Of a stretch of DNA of 54,320 nt, positions 27,421 to 35,718 are shown one piece after another. Position 1 is the stretch's first letter. Each line of letters begins with the position of its first letter. The notes beneath the pieces were generated by a model. It had not been told where the DNA came from. It did no database searches and saw only the letters and a list, made by a program, of their open reading frames with translations. The stretch comes from Bradyrhizobium frederickii (GTDB taxonomy: Bacteria > Pseudomonadota > Alphaproteobacteria > Rhizobiales > Xanthobacteraceae). The DNA lies in assembly GCF_004570865.1 (NCBI RefSeq), contig NZ_SPQS01000035.1, positions 1 through 54,320 on the forward strand, given 5' to 3'. Made by a program: the position numbers and the translations under genes.

Positions 27421-28311
27421 CTACTTCGCCGCTTCCGCAGCCATGACCGGGCGCACCGGATCGCCTTCACGCAGCAGCGCGCCGGCGCGGGCGACGACGA
27501 CATCGCCTTCGTTGAGGCCGTCGCGGACCTCAATATTGCCGCCCGACATCAAGCCGACCTCGACACGCTTGGTCTCGACGCGGTTGCGGCGGATCACCTG
27601 CACCACGGTGCCGGCGGAGGAATATTGCACTGATGTCAGGGGCACCGCGACGTTGCAGCTCTGCCCGGTCTTGATCAGCGCGCGCCCGCTCGCCTTCAGC
27701 AGCAGGCGCTTCTGCGAGGAGATGCCGATATAGACCATGCCCTGCTGGATGTTGGGCTCGATGGTCGGGCCGATGCGGCGCACCTTGCCGTCGATGTCGC
27801 CGCTGCCTGCGATCCGCACCGACGCCGGCTGATTGACGGCGAGCTTGCGCATATCGGAGGTCGCCACGAGGCCGACGAGATCGTATTCGCTGCGCGCCAC
27901 GATCGTGAACAGCGCCTCGCCCTTGGCCGAGGCGAAATTGCCGATCTGGGCGGTCGATGTCGCGATCACGCCCGCCACGGGCGCGGTGACCTGCAGCGTG
28001 CCGCCCTCGGGCAGCGCCAGCCGCGCCAGCACCTGGCCGGCGGTGGTGGTGTCGCCGGCTTCCGCCAGCACGTCCGTGACCTTCAGGCCCGGACGCTCCG
28101 GCCGCACCGAGGTCTCCTCCCGCGCGATGATCGTGCCGGTGGCCTCGACGATGTCGGAGAAGCAGGATTTTGCGACCTTCAGCACCGTGACCGCCGGCCC
28201 CTTGGGCGCCTCGTCATCGGCGGCTCTGGCCGGAAATGAACCGAGGACCAGCGCGCCGGCGACGGCTGCGGGACACAGGCTTCGAACAACGGCACGGGGC
28301 AAATGACGCAT
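27421..28311 (-). CDS. RND efflux periplasmic adaptor (membrane fusion protein), no pump adjacent
   Basis: The 296-residue protein starts at ATG 28311 and has a signal peptide (AAVAGALVLGSFPARA). The adaptor layout follows: a lipoyl/barrel-sandwich half (REETSVRPERPGLKV and TLQVTAPVAGVIA) and a beta-barrel (VRIAGSGDIDGKVRRIGP). A membrane-proximal domain closes it (VEVGLMSGGNIEVRDGL). No RND permease lies next to it. It is a paralogue of the adaptor at 51777-52706; both share a CFSDxVxxTG segment after the signal region. It may serve that pump or act with a distant one. Confidence 0.85.
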   Translation of the reverse strand: MRHLPRAVVRSLCPAAVAGALVLGSFPARAADDEAPKGPAVTVLKVAKSCFSDIVEATGTIIAREETSVRPERPGLKVTDVLAEAGDTTTAGQVLARLALPEGGTLQVTAPVAGVIATSTAQIGNFASAKGEALFTIVARSEYDLVGLVATSDMRKLAVNQPASVRIAGSGDIDGKVRRIGPTIEPNIQQGMVYIGISSQKRLLLKASGRALIKTGQSCNVAVPLTSVQYSSAGTVVQVIRRNRVETKRVEVGLMSGGNIEVRDGLNEGDVVVARAGALLREGDPVRPVMAAEAAK

Positions 28312-28599
28312 CGGAAATTCCACGGGTTCTATGCCTCCAATCGATAGCAGATGGCCGGGTCGCGGACTACGGCAGCGTTGTCCCCCAAAAGGAGGCCACG
28401 CCGCCGCGGGCCGCCGCAGCAAGTCCTTGATTAGTCGCAGGAATGGAGAACAGGTTCGCTTCCTGCGGGCGGCGCCCCGCGGCCGGCGCTACTCCCAAAG
28501 TGCGACTCCGGCGGCCTTCTCACAGACCAGAGCCGCCTGTATGGGATTGGGATCGGGATAACGCGGTAATGCCGCCGCACAGCGCATGGTTCAGGTGGG

Positions 28600-29211
28600 A
28601 TGCAACGGTTCGTTTGCGAGCAGAATATCGCTCATTTCGAGCGGCTGCTCCATGAAGCGACCGATCTGACGGTCCAGAACACCGTGCGGGGGCTGCTGGC
28701 ATCGGCGAAGCGCCAATTGGCGCTGCTGAGTTCGGCGGAGTCCGGCGCCGATACGGCGCCGTTCGAACAGCGGCGGCGGCAGCACGGCGACGCCGATACG
28801 ATCCGGCGGCAATTCCAGCCCGAATTCGATGCCTCGCCGCATCCTTATATGCTGCTGGACCCCGGGCCGGGCCTCGTGATCATCGACATCAACGACGCCT
28901 ATGCCGCGGCGACCTTGACCGACCGGGACGAAATCGCCGGCCGGTCGCTGTTCGAGATATTTCCCGATAATCCCGACGATCCGCTCGCCGATGGCGTCAG
29001 CAATCTCTACAGCAGCTTGAAGATCGTCGGCGAGACCGGCCGGGCGCACGCCATGGCGGTCCAGCGCTACGACATTCGGGATCCCGGCGGCGTCTTCGTC
29101 GAGCGCCATTGGCAGCCGATCAATTCGCCGATCCACGATGCGGCGGGCCGTCTGCTCTACCTGCTGCACCACGTTGAAGACGTCACGGCGCAGGTCGCGG
29201 CCCGGCCGTAA
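28600..29211 (+). CDS. PAS-domain protein without an output domain
   Basis: The 203-residue protein has an N-terminal helical pair (residues 1-45, rich in Leu/Ala) and one PAS_4-type domain (about 70-195). The domain runs from SPHPYMLLDPGPGLVIID through DRDEIAGRSLFEIFPDN to the closing LLHHVEDVTAQV. This PAS usually sits in front of histidine-kinase domains in rhizobial sensors; here the frame ends right after it. It could be a ligand-binding modulator or the remnant of a kinase. Start ATG at 28600 follows AGGTGG. Confidence 0.8.
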   Translation: MQRFVCEQNIAHFERLLHEATDLTVQNTVRGLLASAKRQLALLSSAESGADTAPFEQRRRQHGDADTIRRQFQPEFDASPHPYMLLDPGPGLVIIDINDAYAAATLTDRDEIAGRSLFEIFPDNPDDPLADGVSNLYSSLKIVGETGRAHAMAVQRYDIRDPGGVFVERHWQPINSPIHDAAGRLLYLLHHVEDVTAQVAARP

Positions 29212-29219
29212 ACGGCCCG

Positions 29220-29390
29220 TCAGCCGCGGCGCTGGCCCAGCAGCTTGCCGCTGGCCCGGTCGATCAAATGCAGCCGCGTGCAGGCCGGACAGGACACCGA
29301 TTCATGCGTGCGGTCGGTCGGCTCGTCGGCGAGCCGATGCTGCACGTTCATGCCCGTCTGCGGGCATTTGAAGACGATATGACGGTCCAT
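29220..29390 (-). CDS. Small zinc-ribbon-like protein, 56 aa
   Basis: Reading the minus strand from ATG 29390 gives a 56-residue protein starting MDRHIVFKCPQTGMNVQHRL and ending LLGQRRG. Two Cys blocks (CPQTG and CPAC, about 25 residues apart, with a nearby His) look like a compact zinc-binding site, although one knuckle has only one Cys. It is convergent with the PAS gene, whose stop lies 9 bp away. Codon use and the paired Cys motifs support a real gene. No function is known to me. Confidence 0.6.
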   Translation of the reverse strand: MDRHIVFKCPQTGMNVQHRLADEPTDRTHESVSCPACTRLHLIDRASGKLLGQRRG

Positions 29391-29500
29391 GGCCGATGAT
29401 ATGACGACAAGGCGCGCTCTCCGAAATTACGGATGATTACGTAGGTCGGTCGTGGCGCCCCTCACGGCGGAGGGTGATCGTATGCGCCTGCACGGGAGGT

Positions 29501-29531
29501 CGTCATGCCCGGGACAAGCCCGGCCATGACG
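29501..29531. repeat. Short palindromic hairpin
   Basis: CGTCATGCCCGGG and CCCGGCCATGACG pair nearly fully around ACAAG. It lies 50 bp past the lactonase stop and is a plausible terminator-like structure or a repeat remnant. Confidence 0.5.
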
Positions 29532-29581
29532 ATGGGGAATTATCGTGCTCGAAAGTGCAGGGCTCGAAACGATTGCCCTGC

Positions 29582-30724
29582 TCACGGCAGGGTTACGAAT
29601 TCCACCCAGTTCGGCTTCTTGCCGGTGGGATAGGAGTTCAGCTTGGCCAGCGCGCCGCTGCTCTGGTCGATCGCGTAGACCGTCATGCTGTCGGAGAGCT
29701 CGCCGACCGCGGCGAGGTAGCGGCCGGAGGGATCGATGTGGAAGCCACGCGGCTGCTTCTCGGTCGGCACGCTGCCGATCGTGGTCAGCTTGCCGCTGGC
29801 CGCGTCGACCTTGTAGGCGGTCAGCGTGCTCGTCCTGCGTTCGGAGGCGTAGAGGAAGCGGCCGTCCGGGGTGATGTGGATGTCGGCGGCCCAGGGCTTC
29901 TTGTCAGGCTCTTTGCCGGAAAAACCCTCCGGCAGCGCGGTGATGCGCTGGATCTCGTCCCAGGCGCCGCTCTTGGCCTCGTAGGCGAACGCAGCGACGT
30001 CGCCGTTCAGCTCGTGGACGAGATAGACGAACCTGCCATTGGGGTGGAACACGAAGTGCCGTGGCCCTGATTTCTCCGGCACCTTGCGGGCCGGCGGATC
30101 GCTCGGCGTCAGCGTGCCGGTCGCGGCGTCGAACGCGAAGGCCAGCACCTGGTCGGAGCCGAGATTGGTCGCGAACGCGAAGCGGTTGTCGGGCGAGGGC
30201 AGGAAGGCGTGCGCGTTCAGCCCGGTCGGGATCACCTGCTTCGGCTCGCCGGCGACGCCGTTTGCAACAAGCGGATTCAGCGCGACCTTGTTGCCGCCAT
30301 AGGAGGCGCTGAACAGGAACCTGCCGCTGCGGTCGACGGCGATATTGGCCATGCTGTCGGCCAGCGGCCCGCTGCCGACAGGGCTGAGCTGGCCCGTTTT
30401 GGGATCGATCGCGAAGCTCACGGCGAGGTATGGCTGCGAGCGGACACCGGCAATCAGCACGCGGCGATCGGGCGTGATCGCGAGCGGCGTCGAGGAGCCG
30501 GGCTTGTCGACGCCCTTGAAGGCGGCCGTCTGCAGCGGAATCATCTCGCCGCTCTCGGCCATCTTGAACACGCTGATGTCGTTGCTGTCGGCGTTGCCGA
30601 CATAGGTGTAGGTTTCGGCCATGCCGGCGCGGACTCCAGAAAAGAGAGTGAGGGAAGCGAACAGGGTGACGGCGATCGCAGCGCGGGGCGCCGTGGCTGC
30701 GCTGCCTCGGGGCGGTCTCGACAT
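29582..30724 (-). CDS. Secreted lactonase-family beta-propeller protein (YbhE/Pgl-like)
   Basis: The 380-residue protein starts at ATG 30724 with AGGAGG 10 nt upstream. It has a signal peptide (RAAIAVTLFASLTLFSGV...AGMA). Seven similar blades can be read, each with the pattern ITPDxRxxxxA or xSxDGRFLYASxR plus AxxxDxxTGxL (e.g. HITPDGRFLYASERR, HVFHP-like FVFHPNGRFVYL). This is the fold of 6-phosphogluconolactonase YbhE and the muconate-lactonising propellers. Export argues against the cytoplasmic pentose-phosphate role, and the substrate is unknown. The ribosome site lies inside a strong hairpin (see 30729-30774), so expression may be under translational control. Confidence 0.85.
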   Translation of the reverse strand: MSRPPRGSAATAPRAAIAVTLFASLTLFSGVRAGMAETYTYVGNADSNDISVFKMAESGEMIPLQTAAFKGVDKPGSSTPLAITPDRRVLIAGVRSQPYLAVSFAIDPKTGQLSPVGSGPLADSMANIAVDRSGRFLFSASYGGNKVALNPLVANGVAGEPKQVIPTGLNAHAFLPSPDNRFAFATNLGSDQVLAFAFDAATGTLTPSDPPARKVPEKSGPRHFVFHPNGRFVYLVHELNGDVAAFAYEAKSGAWDEIQRITALPEGFSGKEPDKKPWAADIHITPDGRFLYASERRTSTLTAYKVDAASGKLTTIGSVPTEKQPRGFHIDPSGRYLAAVGELSDSMTVYAIDQSSGALAKLNSYPTGKKPNWVEFVTLP

Positions 30725-30728
30725 GGGC

Positions 30729-30774
30729 TCCTCCTGAAGGCCGCATCGCGGCCTTGTCCTTTTGCCCAGGAGGA
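30729..30774 (-). promoter_or_regulatory. Hairpin sequestering the lactonase Shine-Dalgarno
   Basis: On the mRNA strand, UCCUCCUG pairs with CAGGAGGA (the ribosome site). Directly inside, AAGGCCGC pairs with GCGGCCUU around a 3-nt loop. This gives 16 perfect pairs broken only by an 11-nt one-sided bulge. The ribosome site is fully buried 4 nt before the AUG. This layout is that of an RNA thermometer or another translation switch. Confidence 0.6.
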
Positions 30775-30937
30775 TAGCGGGCGGCGCACCGCCGCACCAA
30801 ATTCGAATTGGAATTGATCGATGCCGAAATCGTATCGGTCGCCGCGGGATGCAAAGTGCGGCCATCCCATGGGATCGCTCGCAGCCAAATTGGCCGGCAC
30901 CATGCGAACCAAAGCCGCGCCAGCGCATTGAACCCGC

Positions 30938-31114
30938 ATGCCACGTGAAAACGATCTCGAAGGTAAGCCCGACATGGGTGGCAAGCATGGCGGCCAGGCC
31001 GGCCTCCCCAAGTCGCCGCCGCGTCCGCGCGACGGCGAGCGCGATGAGGACGTCGTGGCAAAGCGCCACACCGGCCAAACCGATCATGTGTCGCCGCCGA
31101 CCAAATCTAAATAG
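30938..31114 (+). CDS. Small hydrophilic protein, 58 aa (tentative)
   Basis: ATG 30938 to TAG 31114 encodes a very polar peptide beginning MPRENDLEGKPDMGGKHGGQ, rich in Gly, Pro, Lys, Arg and Asp, with no hydrophobic core. It looks intrinsically disordered, like small stress-related proteins. No clear ribosome site precedes it, which lowers confidence. It is followed 109 bp later by the small membrane protein on the same strand. Confidence 0.4.
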   Translation: MPRENDLEGKPDMGGKHGGQAGLPKSPPRPRDGERDEDVVAKRHTGQTDHVSPPTKSK

Positions 31115-31223
31115 TGGCCAACATAGCGCCGGTGGCCGCACCGCACCCCGCCTTGGGAAGAGCAGCCCTCGGCTTGTCGCGATCCCGATGCCGCGGACGG
31201 CGATCGAAAATGGAGGCTGGCTC

Positions 31224-31346
31224 GTGTTTTGGATCTATTGGAACACCGCCTGGTCGCTGATCATCAGCGGCATCTGGGTCGCCACCATCGTCAGCCATCC
31301 CGACGCCGAGTTCGTCGAGATCCGCGCGGCCAAACAGAAGCTCTAG
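31224..31346 (+). CDS. Small membrane protein, 40 aa, GTG start
   Basis: The GTG at 31224 is preceded by a perfect GGAGG site 7 nt upstream (31212-31216). The peptide opens VFWIYWNTAWSLIISGIWVA: one aromatic-rich transmembrane helix followed by a short charged tail (EFVEIRAAKQKL). An in-frame ATG at 31188 would add 12 residues but has no ribosome site. The amphipathic tail and the single helix fit small inner-membrane regulators. The function is unknown. Confidence 0.55.
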   Translation: MFWIYWNTAWSLIISGIWVATIVSHPDAEFVEIRAAKQKL

Positions 31347-31638
31347 GCCCGCGCTATCCTCAAAGCGCAAGGTCGGCCATCTCCGGGCGGAATCGTCCTC
31401 CATGCACGCGCGCGCCACGGCGCAGGCGAAAGGCTGCCTGCGATGGGTGTGATGCAATGTCCGTTTTTGGGACGACGGCTTCGATCGTGCCGCCGGCACC
31501 GCCGGCTGAAGGCAATTGAAGGGTCCCAGGAACGACTCTTTTAATCTTCGTCCGATAAAGCTGGCCCCATCTGGCGGCCGCATTGTCATACGTCATCCCG
31601 CCGGTCGCTCCCGTTGCCGCCCTGGTCGATCGCCGTCC
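31347..31638. other. 292-bp gap without a supported gene
   Basis: It lies between the small membrane protein gene and the PAP2 gene. I see no ORF with a ribosome site, no clear hairpin terminator and no repeat copy. It presumably holds the PAP2 promoter. Confidence 0.4.
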
Positions 31639-32616
31639 ATGACCCACCCCATTGCCCCCGACGCGTCGAAGCACGCCGATCGCATCGCCTGGCTCGCGAT
31701 CGGGTCCACGGCCGGTGTCGTGCTGATCGCGGCAATGCTGGGGCCGTTCCGGATCGAATGGATTTCGTTCTGGAAACCTGCGCTCGTCGGCGTCCTGCTC
31801 ATAACGATGAGCTGGTTCTACACGGCCGTCCGAAAGGACGCGGCCCTCGCCGGCGCGTTGATCGCGGCGGCCCAGCTCATTGCATTTGCAGCGGTGGCCG
31901 CCCCTCTGTCCTATGTCGCGGCGAGCGCGGCATTGCCATTGTGGGACAATGAGCTCGCCGCACTGGACCGGCGCCTCGGCTTCGACTGGATGTCGTGGCT
32001 CGACGCCATGAACGCCGCGCCGCTTCTGCATCGGACGCTGGCGTTTGCCTATGCGAGCTTTGCCTTGCAAGCGACCGCTATCGTTCTCGTGCTGGCCGCC
32101 GCGGGGCATGGCCTGCGATTGCGCGTCTTCATGCTGAGCTTCGTGCTGACGACCCTTGTGACGATCGGCGTGTCGACCTTGATGCCGGCGCAGGGCGTCT
32201 GGGGTTATCTGCATCTGTCGTCGGTGAACTCTCCGGCGATCGTGCCGGTGACGCGGGATCTGCCGCTTCCCGTATTCTTCGGATTGCGCGACGGAACCAT
32301 CCGCCAGCTGGTCGCCGAGGGCGCCGACGGCATCATCAGCTTCCCGAGCCTGCATGCCGCGCTCGGATTGCTGTTCCTGTTGGCGCTGTGGCCGGTGAAG
32401 TATATCGGCGGAATCGCCGCCCTGCTCAATGTCGCGATGATCGCGGCGACGCCGGTGGATGGAAGCCACTATTTCTGCGACGTCATCGCCGGCCTGGCGA
32501 TTGCGCTGTTGAGCTGGGTCGCCGTGCAACGCGCGCTCGCCCGCTTGGCGGGTGAACGCATGCAGCCTGCCGGGCCCGTCGAAGCCGACGCCGTATTCGC
32601 CCGCGTTCCGAAATAA
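31639..32616 (+). CDS. PAP2-superfamily membrane phosphatase / inositolphosphotransferase-like
   Basis: This 325-residue polytopic membrane protein starts at ATG 31639. The acid-phosphatase motifs C2 (ISFPSLHAALG, catalytic His) and C3 (TPVDGSHYFCDVIAG, nucleophile His with supporting Asp) lie in the C-terminal third, with about six to eight hydrophobic helices. The SFPSLHA form and the length match the Aur1/Ipt1-like group of bacterial PAP2 proteins, which act on phosphorylated lipids or transfer inositol phosphate. The start codon of the longer open frame (31516) has no support. Confidence 0.85.
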   Translation: MTHPIAPDASKHADRIAWLAIGSTAGVVLIAAMLGPFRIEWISFWKPALVGVLLITMSWFYTAVRKDAALAGALIAAAQLIAFAAVAAPLSYVAASAALPLWDNELAALDRRLGFDWMSWLDAMNAAPLLHRTLAFAYASFALQATAIVLVLAAAGHGLRLRVFMLSFVLTTLVTIGVSTLMPAQGVWGYLHLSSVNSPAIVPVTRDLPLPVFFGLRDGTIRQLVAEGADGIISFPSLHAALGLLFLLALWPVKYIGGIAALLNVAMIAATPVDGSHYFCDVIAGLAIALLSWVAVQRALARLAGERMQPAGPVEADAVFARVPK

Positions 32617-32623
32617 TCGCGTT

Positions 32624-32729
32624 CGCTAAAGCATGATCCGGACAAGTGCGCAGGTTTTCCGCAGAGATCATGCTTGAACAACAACCTGAAGCGCGATGAC
32701 GCATTCATCCTGATCGCATCGCGCTTTTA
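32624..32729. repeat. Dispersed intergenic repeat (AAGCATGATC family), copy 2
   Basis: This is the reverse-orientation copy of the block at 4971-5057: CTAAAGCATGATCCGGA, GGTTTTCCGCAGAGATCATG and GAAGCGCGATGACGCATTC follow in matching order. It ends at the stop codon of the GGDEF/EAL gene and contains partly self-complementary AAGCATGATC and GATCATGCTT segments. Confidence 0.75.
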
Positions 32730-35390
32730 GGCCGCTGCCGCCTGCGCCGCCAGCAACTGCTTCAGTTTTGTCGCCGGGACCGCCGGGCTGAACAGCCAGC
32801 CCTGCATCTGGCTGCAGCCGAGCTGGCGCAGCACCTCGCGCTGGGCTTCGGTCTCGACGCCTTCGGCGGTCGTCGCCATGCGGCGGGCGGCGGCCATGTG
32901 CACCACGGCCTGCACGATCGGCGAGGAATCCTCGGGTTCGCCGATGTCGTTGATGAAGCTGCGGTCGATCTTGATCTTGTCGAACGGGAAGCGGTGCAGA
33001 TAGCTCAGCGATGAATAGCCGGTGCCGAAATCGTCGAGCGCGATGCGCACGCCGAGCTCGCGCAGCTGCTGCAGGATCGTCAGCGCCTCCTCGTCGTCGC
33101 GGATCAGGACCGTCTCGGTGATCTCGAGCTCGAGCCGTCCGGGCGCAAGGCCTGACTCGGCGAGGGCGGCGGCGACCTTGAGCGCCAGCGTCCGCGAGCG
33201 GAACTGCACCGGCGAGACGTTGACGGCGATGTGGATCTGGCCGGGCCAGGAGGCGGCCTCGAGGCAGGCCTGCCGCAAGACCCACTCGCCGATCTCGCCG
33301 ATCAGCCCGGTGTCTTCCGCGACGGGAATGAAGTCCGCCGGCGAGATCATGCCGCGCTGCGGATGGCGCCAGCGCAACAGCGCCTCGCAGCCGGTCACGA
33401 CATTGGCCGCGAGGTCGACCAGCGGCTGGTAGTGCACCTCGAACTCGCGGCGGAGCAGGGCCTGACGCAGATCGAGCTCGAGCTGACGGCGCTGCTTCGC
33501 CTTGGCGTCGTATTCGGGCGCGAAGATCCGGTAGGTGCGGCGTCCCTCCGACTTCGCTGCGTACATGGCAAGATCGGCGCACTTGAGCAGGTCGTCGAGA
33601 TTGTCGCCATGGTCGGGCGCGATCGCGATGCCGATGCTGGCGTCGGTCGGGATCTCCTGGCCCTTGCAATCCACCGGGGCGCGCAACGCCGCAAGGATGT
33701 TCTCCGCCAGCGCCGTCAGCTCGGCCTGATCGCTGGTGCCGGCCTTGACGATGGCGAACTCGTCGCCGCCGAGCCGCGCGACCAGGTCGTTGCCGCCGAC
33801 GCAGGCGCGCAGCCGGTTGGCGACCTGGCGCAGCAGCTCGTCGCCGACCTCGTGTCCGAGCGAATCGTTGACGCCCTTGAACTCGTCGACGTCGATATAG
33901 AGGATGGCGAACGGCTTGCCCTCGCCGAGCTCGGCAACGCGCCGCTCCAGATGCCCGCGCATCAGCACGCGGTTGGGCAGGTCGGTCAGCGCGTCGTAAT
34001 GCGCCATATGCGCGATGCGCTCGTCGGCGCGGATGCGGTCGGTGACGTCCTCATGGGTCGCGAGCCAGCCGCCGGCGGCGGCAGGCTGGTTCTTGATCTC
34101 GATCAGGCGGCCGTCGGCGGTTTCCACGATGGCGCACTGGGTGCGGCCGACATTGCTCAGGACGTCGTCGCAATAGGATTCGACGTCGCCATGGAACGAG
34201 CCGGTGTCATGGCGATGCTGGATGACGTCGCGGAACCAGACGCCGGGCTTCACCGCGTCGGTCGACAAGCCGTACATCTCGATGTAGCGCCGGTTGCAGA
34301 CGATCAGCCGCTCGTGCCGGTCGAACATCAGGAGCCCCTGCGTCATGGTGTTCATCGCGGTGTCGAGCCGCTGCTTCTCCAGCGAAAGCCGGTGCGTCAC
34401 CTGGCGGAAGATCAGGAACAGCGTGAGCACCAGGAGGCTGATCGACAGCACGGCGATGGTGACGAAGAATTTCGTCTGCGTGCGCCAGGTCGCGAGCGCC
34501 GCGTCCAGCGACTTGGTCGCGACCACGACCAGCGGCACGCCGGCGAGCAGCCGCGAGGCGACGATGCGGTCCTTGCCGTCGATCGGGCTTGCGAGCTGCG
34601 TGGAGACGAAGGTGCGCTGGAACACCGCCATCTGCTCCGGCGTGCCCTTGCGAAAGTTCTGCCCGATCATCGCATCGACGCGCGGGATGCGCGCGAGCAA
34701 TTGGCCGTTCTGGTGATGCATGGCGATCGAGGATTCCTCGCCGAGCCCGACCGAGGCGAAGAAGGATTCGAGCTGCTCGGGCGCGATCGCGCGCGCGACG
34801 ATGCCGAGGAATTGGCCGTGCGGCCCGGACACGCGCCGCGCCAGCACGATGGCCGGTCCGCCGCCGAGCCTCCCCTGCACGACCTCGATCTCCTCCTGCG
34901 CGGCCGGATCGTTCTTGAGGCGGCGGAAATAGCCGCGGTCGGCGACGGAGATGTCGGCGACCGGCCATTGCCGCGACGAGTTGATCAGCATGCCCCCGGA
35001 ATCGAACAGATTGGCGCCGGCGACGTCGGCCCAGCCGCTAGCTTTCGCGCGCAGCACCTCATGCACGGCCAGCGTGCCCATCTCGCTGCGGAACACATCG
35101 GCGGATTCGATGCCGCGACTCTCGAGTTCGGCGATGATGCTCTTCTGCAGCACCGCAAAGTCGTCGAACTCGCGGTCGAAATGCCGGGCCAGCAGGCGCA
35201 CGGAGCTTTCCAGGTGGTCGCGGCCGCTTTCGATCGCATTCTGCCGGAAGCGGTCGACGGTGAGCGCGGTGCCGATCGCCATCGCGGCCATCAGCACGAA
35301 GCCGCCGACGATCAGCCACGTCAGCGGGGCTCCCTGCCAACGGCGAAGCAACGCGCGTAGTCGCGCGGTCCATCGGATCGATGCGCCCAT
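32727..35390 (-). CDS. Membrane GGDEF-EAL c-di-GMP protein with periplasmic sensor and PAS
   Basis: The 887-residue protein has membrane helices near 24-44 and 307-328 flanking a Cache-like periplasmic domain. A PAS domain (about 345-455), GGDEF domain (GGDEF at 541-545) and EAL domain (EAL at 668-670) follow. The EAL motifs DDFGTGYSSL, KIDRSFI and ETVLI are all present, so both cyclase and phosphodiesterase sites look intact. The RxxD inhibitory site five residues before GGDEF is absent (GGND instead), so product inhibition through that site is not expected. It links an outside signal to c-di-GMP, which may reach the PilZ-like protein of the che operon; this link is speculative. Confidence 0.93.
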   Translation of the reverse strand: MGASIRWTARLRALLRRWQGAPLTWLIVGGFVLMAAMAIGTALTVDRFRQNAIESGRDHLESSVRLLARHFDREFDDFAVLQKSIIAELESRGIESADVFRSEMGTLAVHEVLRAKASGWADVAGANLFDSGGMLINSSRQWPVADISVADRGYFRRLKNDPAAQEEIEVVQGRLGGGPAIVLARRVSGPHGQFLGIVARAIAPEQLESFFASVGLGEESSIAMHHQNGQLLARIPRVDAMIGQNFRKGTPEQMAVFQRTFVSTQLASPIDGKDRIVASRLLAGVPLVVVATKSLDAALATWRTQTKFFVTIAVLSISLLVLTLFLIFRQVTHRLSLEKQRLDTAMNTMTQGLLMFDRHERLIVCNRRYIEMYGLSTDAVKPGVWFRDVIQHRHDTGSFHGDVESYCDDVLSNVGRTQCAIVETADGRLIEIKNQPAAAGGWLATHEDVTDRIRADERIAHMAHYDALTDLPNRVLMRGHLERRVAELGEGKPFAILYIDVDEFKGVNDSLGHEVGDELLRQVANRLRACVGGNDLVARLGGDEFAIVKAGTSDQAELTALAENILAALRAPVDCKGQEIPTDASIGIAIAPDHGDNLDDLLKCADLAMYAAKSEGRRTYRIFAPEYDAKAKQRRQLELDLRQALLRREFEVHYQPLVDLAANVVTGCEALLRWRHPQRGMISPADFIPVAEDTGLIGEIGEWVLRQACLEAASWPGQIHIAVNVSPVQFRSRTLALKVAAALAESGLAPGRLELEITETVLIRDDEEALTILQQLRELGVRIALDDFGTGYSSLSYLHRFPFDKIKIDRSFINDIGEPEDSSPIVQAVVHMAAARRMATTAEGVETEAQREVLRQLGCSQMQGWLFSPAVPATKLKQLLAAQAAAA

Positions 35391-35548
35391 CCAGCCCTCC
35401 CGTGGGATGCAAGATGCGGCAAAACCGACAAGACCCCGTTACCAGCAAGGGTTAGGGAAATATGAATCGGAGCGGAGTCAGTGGGGTTGGTTTCTAGCGA
35501 AAGCGACCGCTGATCGAGACCCACATGGCGCCGCGACGGAAGTATGTT

Positions 35549-35700
35549 CCCTCCCCCCTCGTGGGGGAGGGCTAGGGAGAGGGGTGGCTCAGGAAAAGGT
35601 GCCAATTATTGACGACGCATTCATTGTGGCGAGCGACGGAAGGGGTCCCCGCGTGGCCCCCCCTCCCTGACCCTCCCCCGCAAGGGGGGAGGGAACGGAG
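35549..35700. repeat. G/C-rich hairpin repeat block in a 328-bp gap
   Basis: TCCCTCCCCCCTCGTGGGGG (from 35549) and CCTCCCCCGCAAGGGGGGAG (from 35673) are each hairpins. Together they form a larger imperfect palindrome. It is the same type as 18911-19085. No gene is credible in the gap between the GGDEF/EAL start and the next stop. Confidence 0.6.
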
Positions 35701-35718
35701 AGAGCACCGTTGCGGCAT

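Noticed and set aside
30725..31141. N-terminal extension of the lactonase frame by 139 codons
   Set aside because: A strong AGGAGG site and a signal peptide fix the start at 30724; the extension has no coding character.
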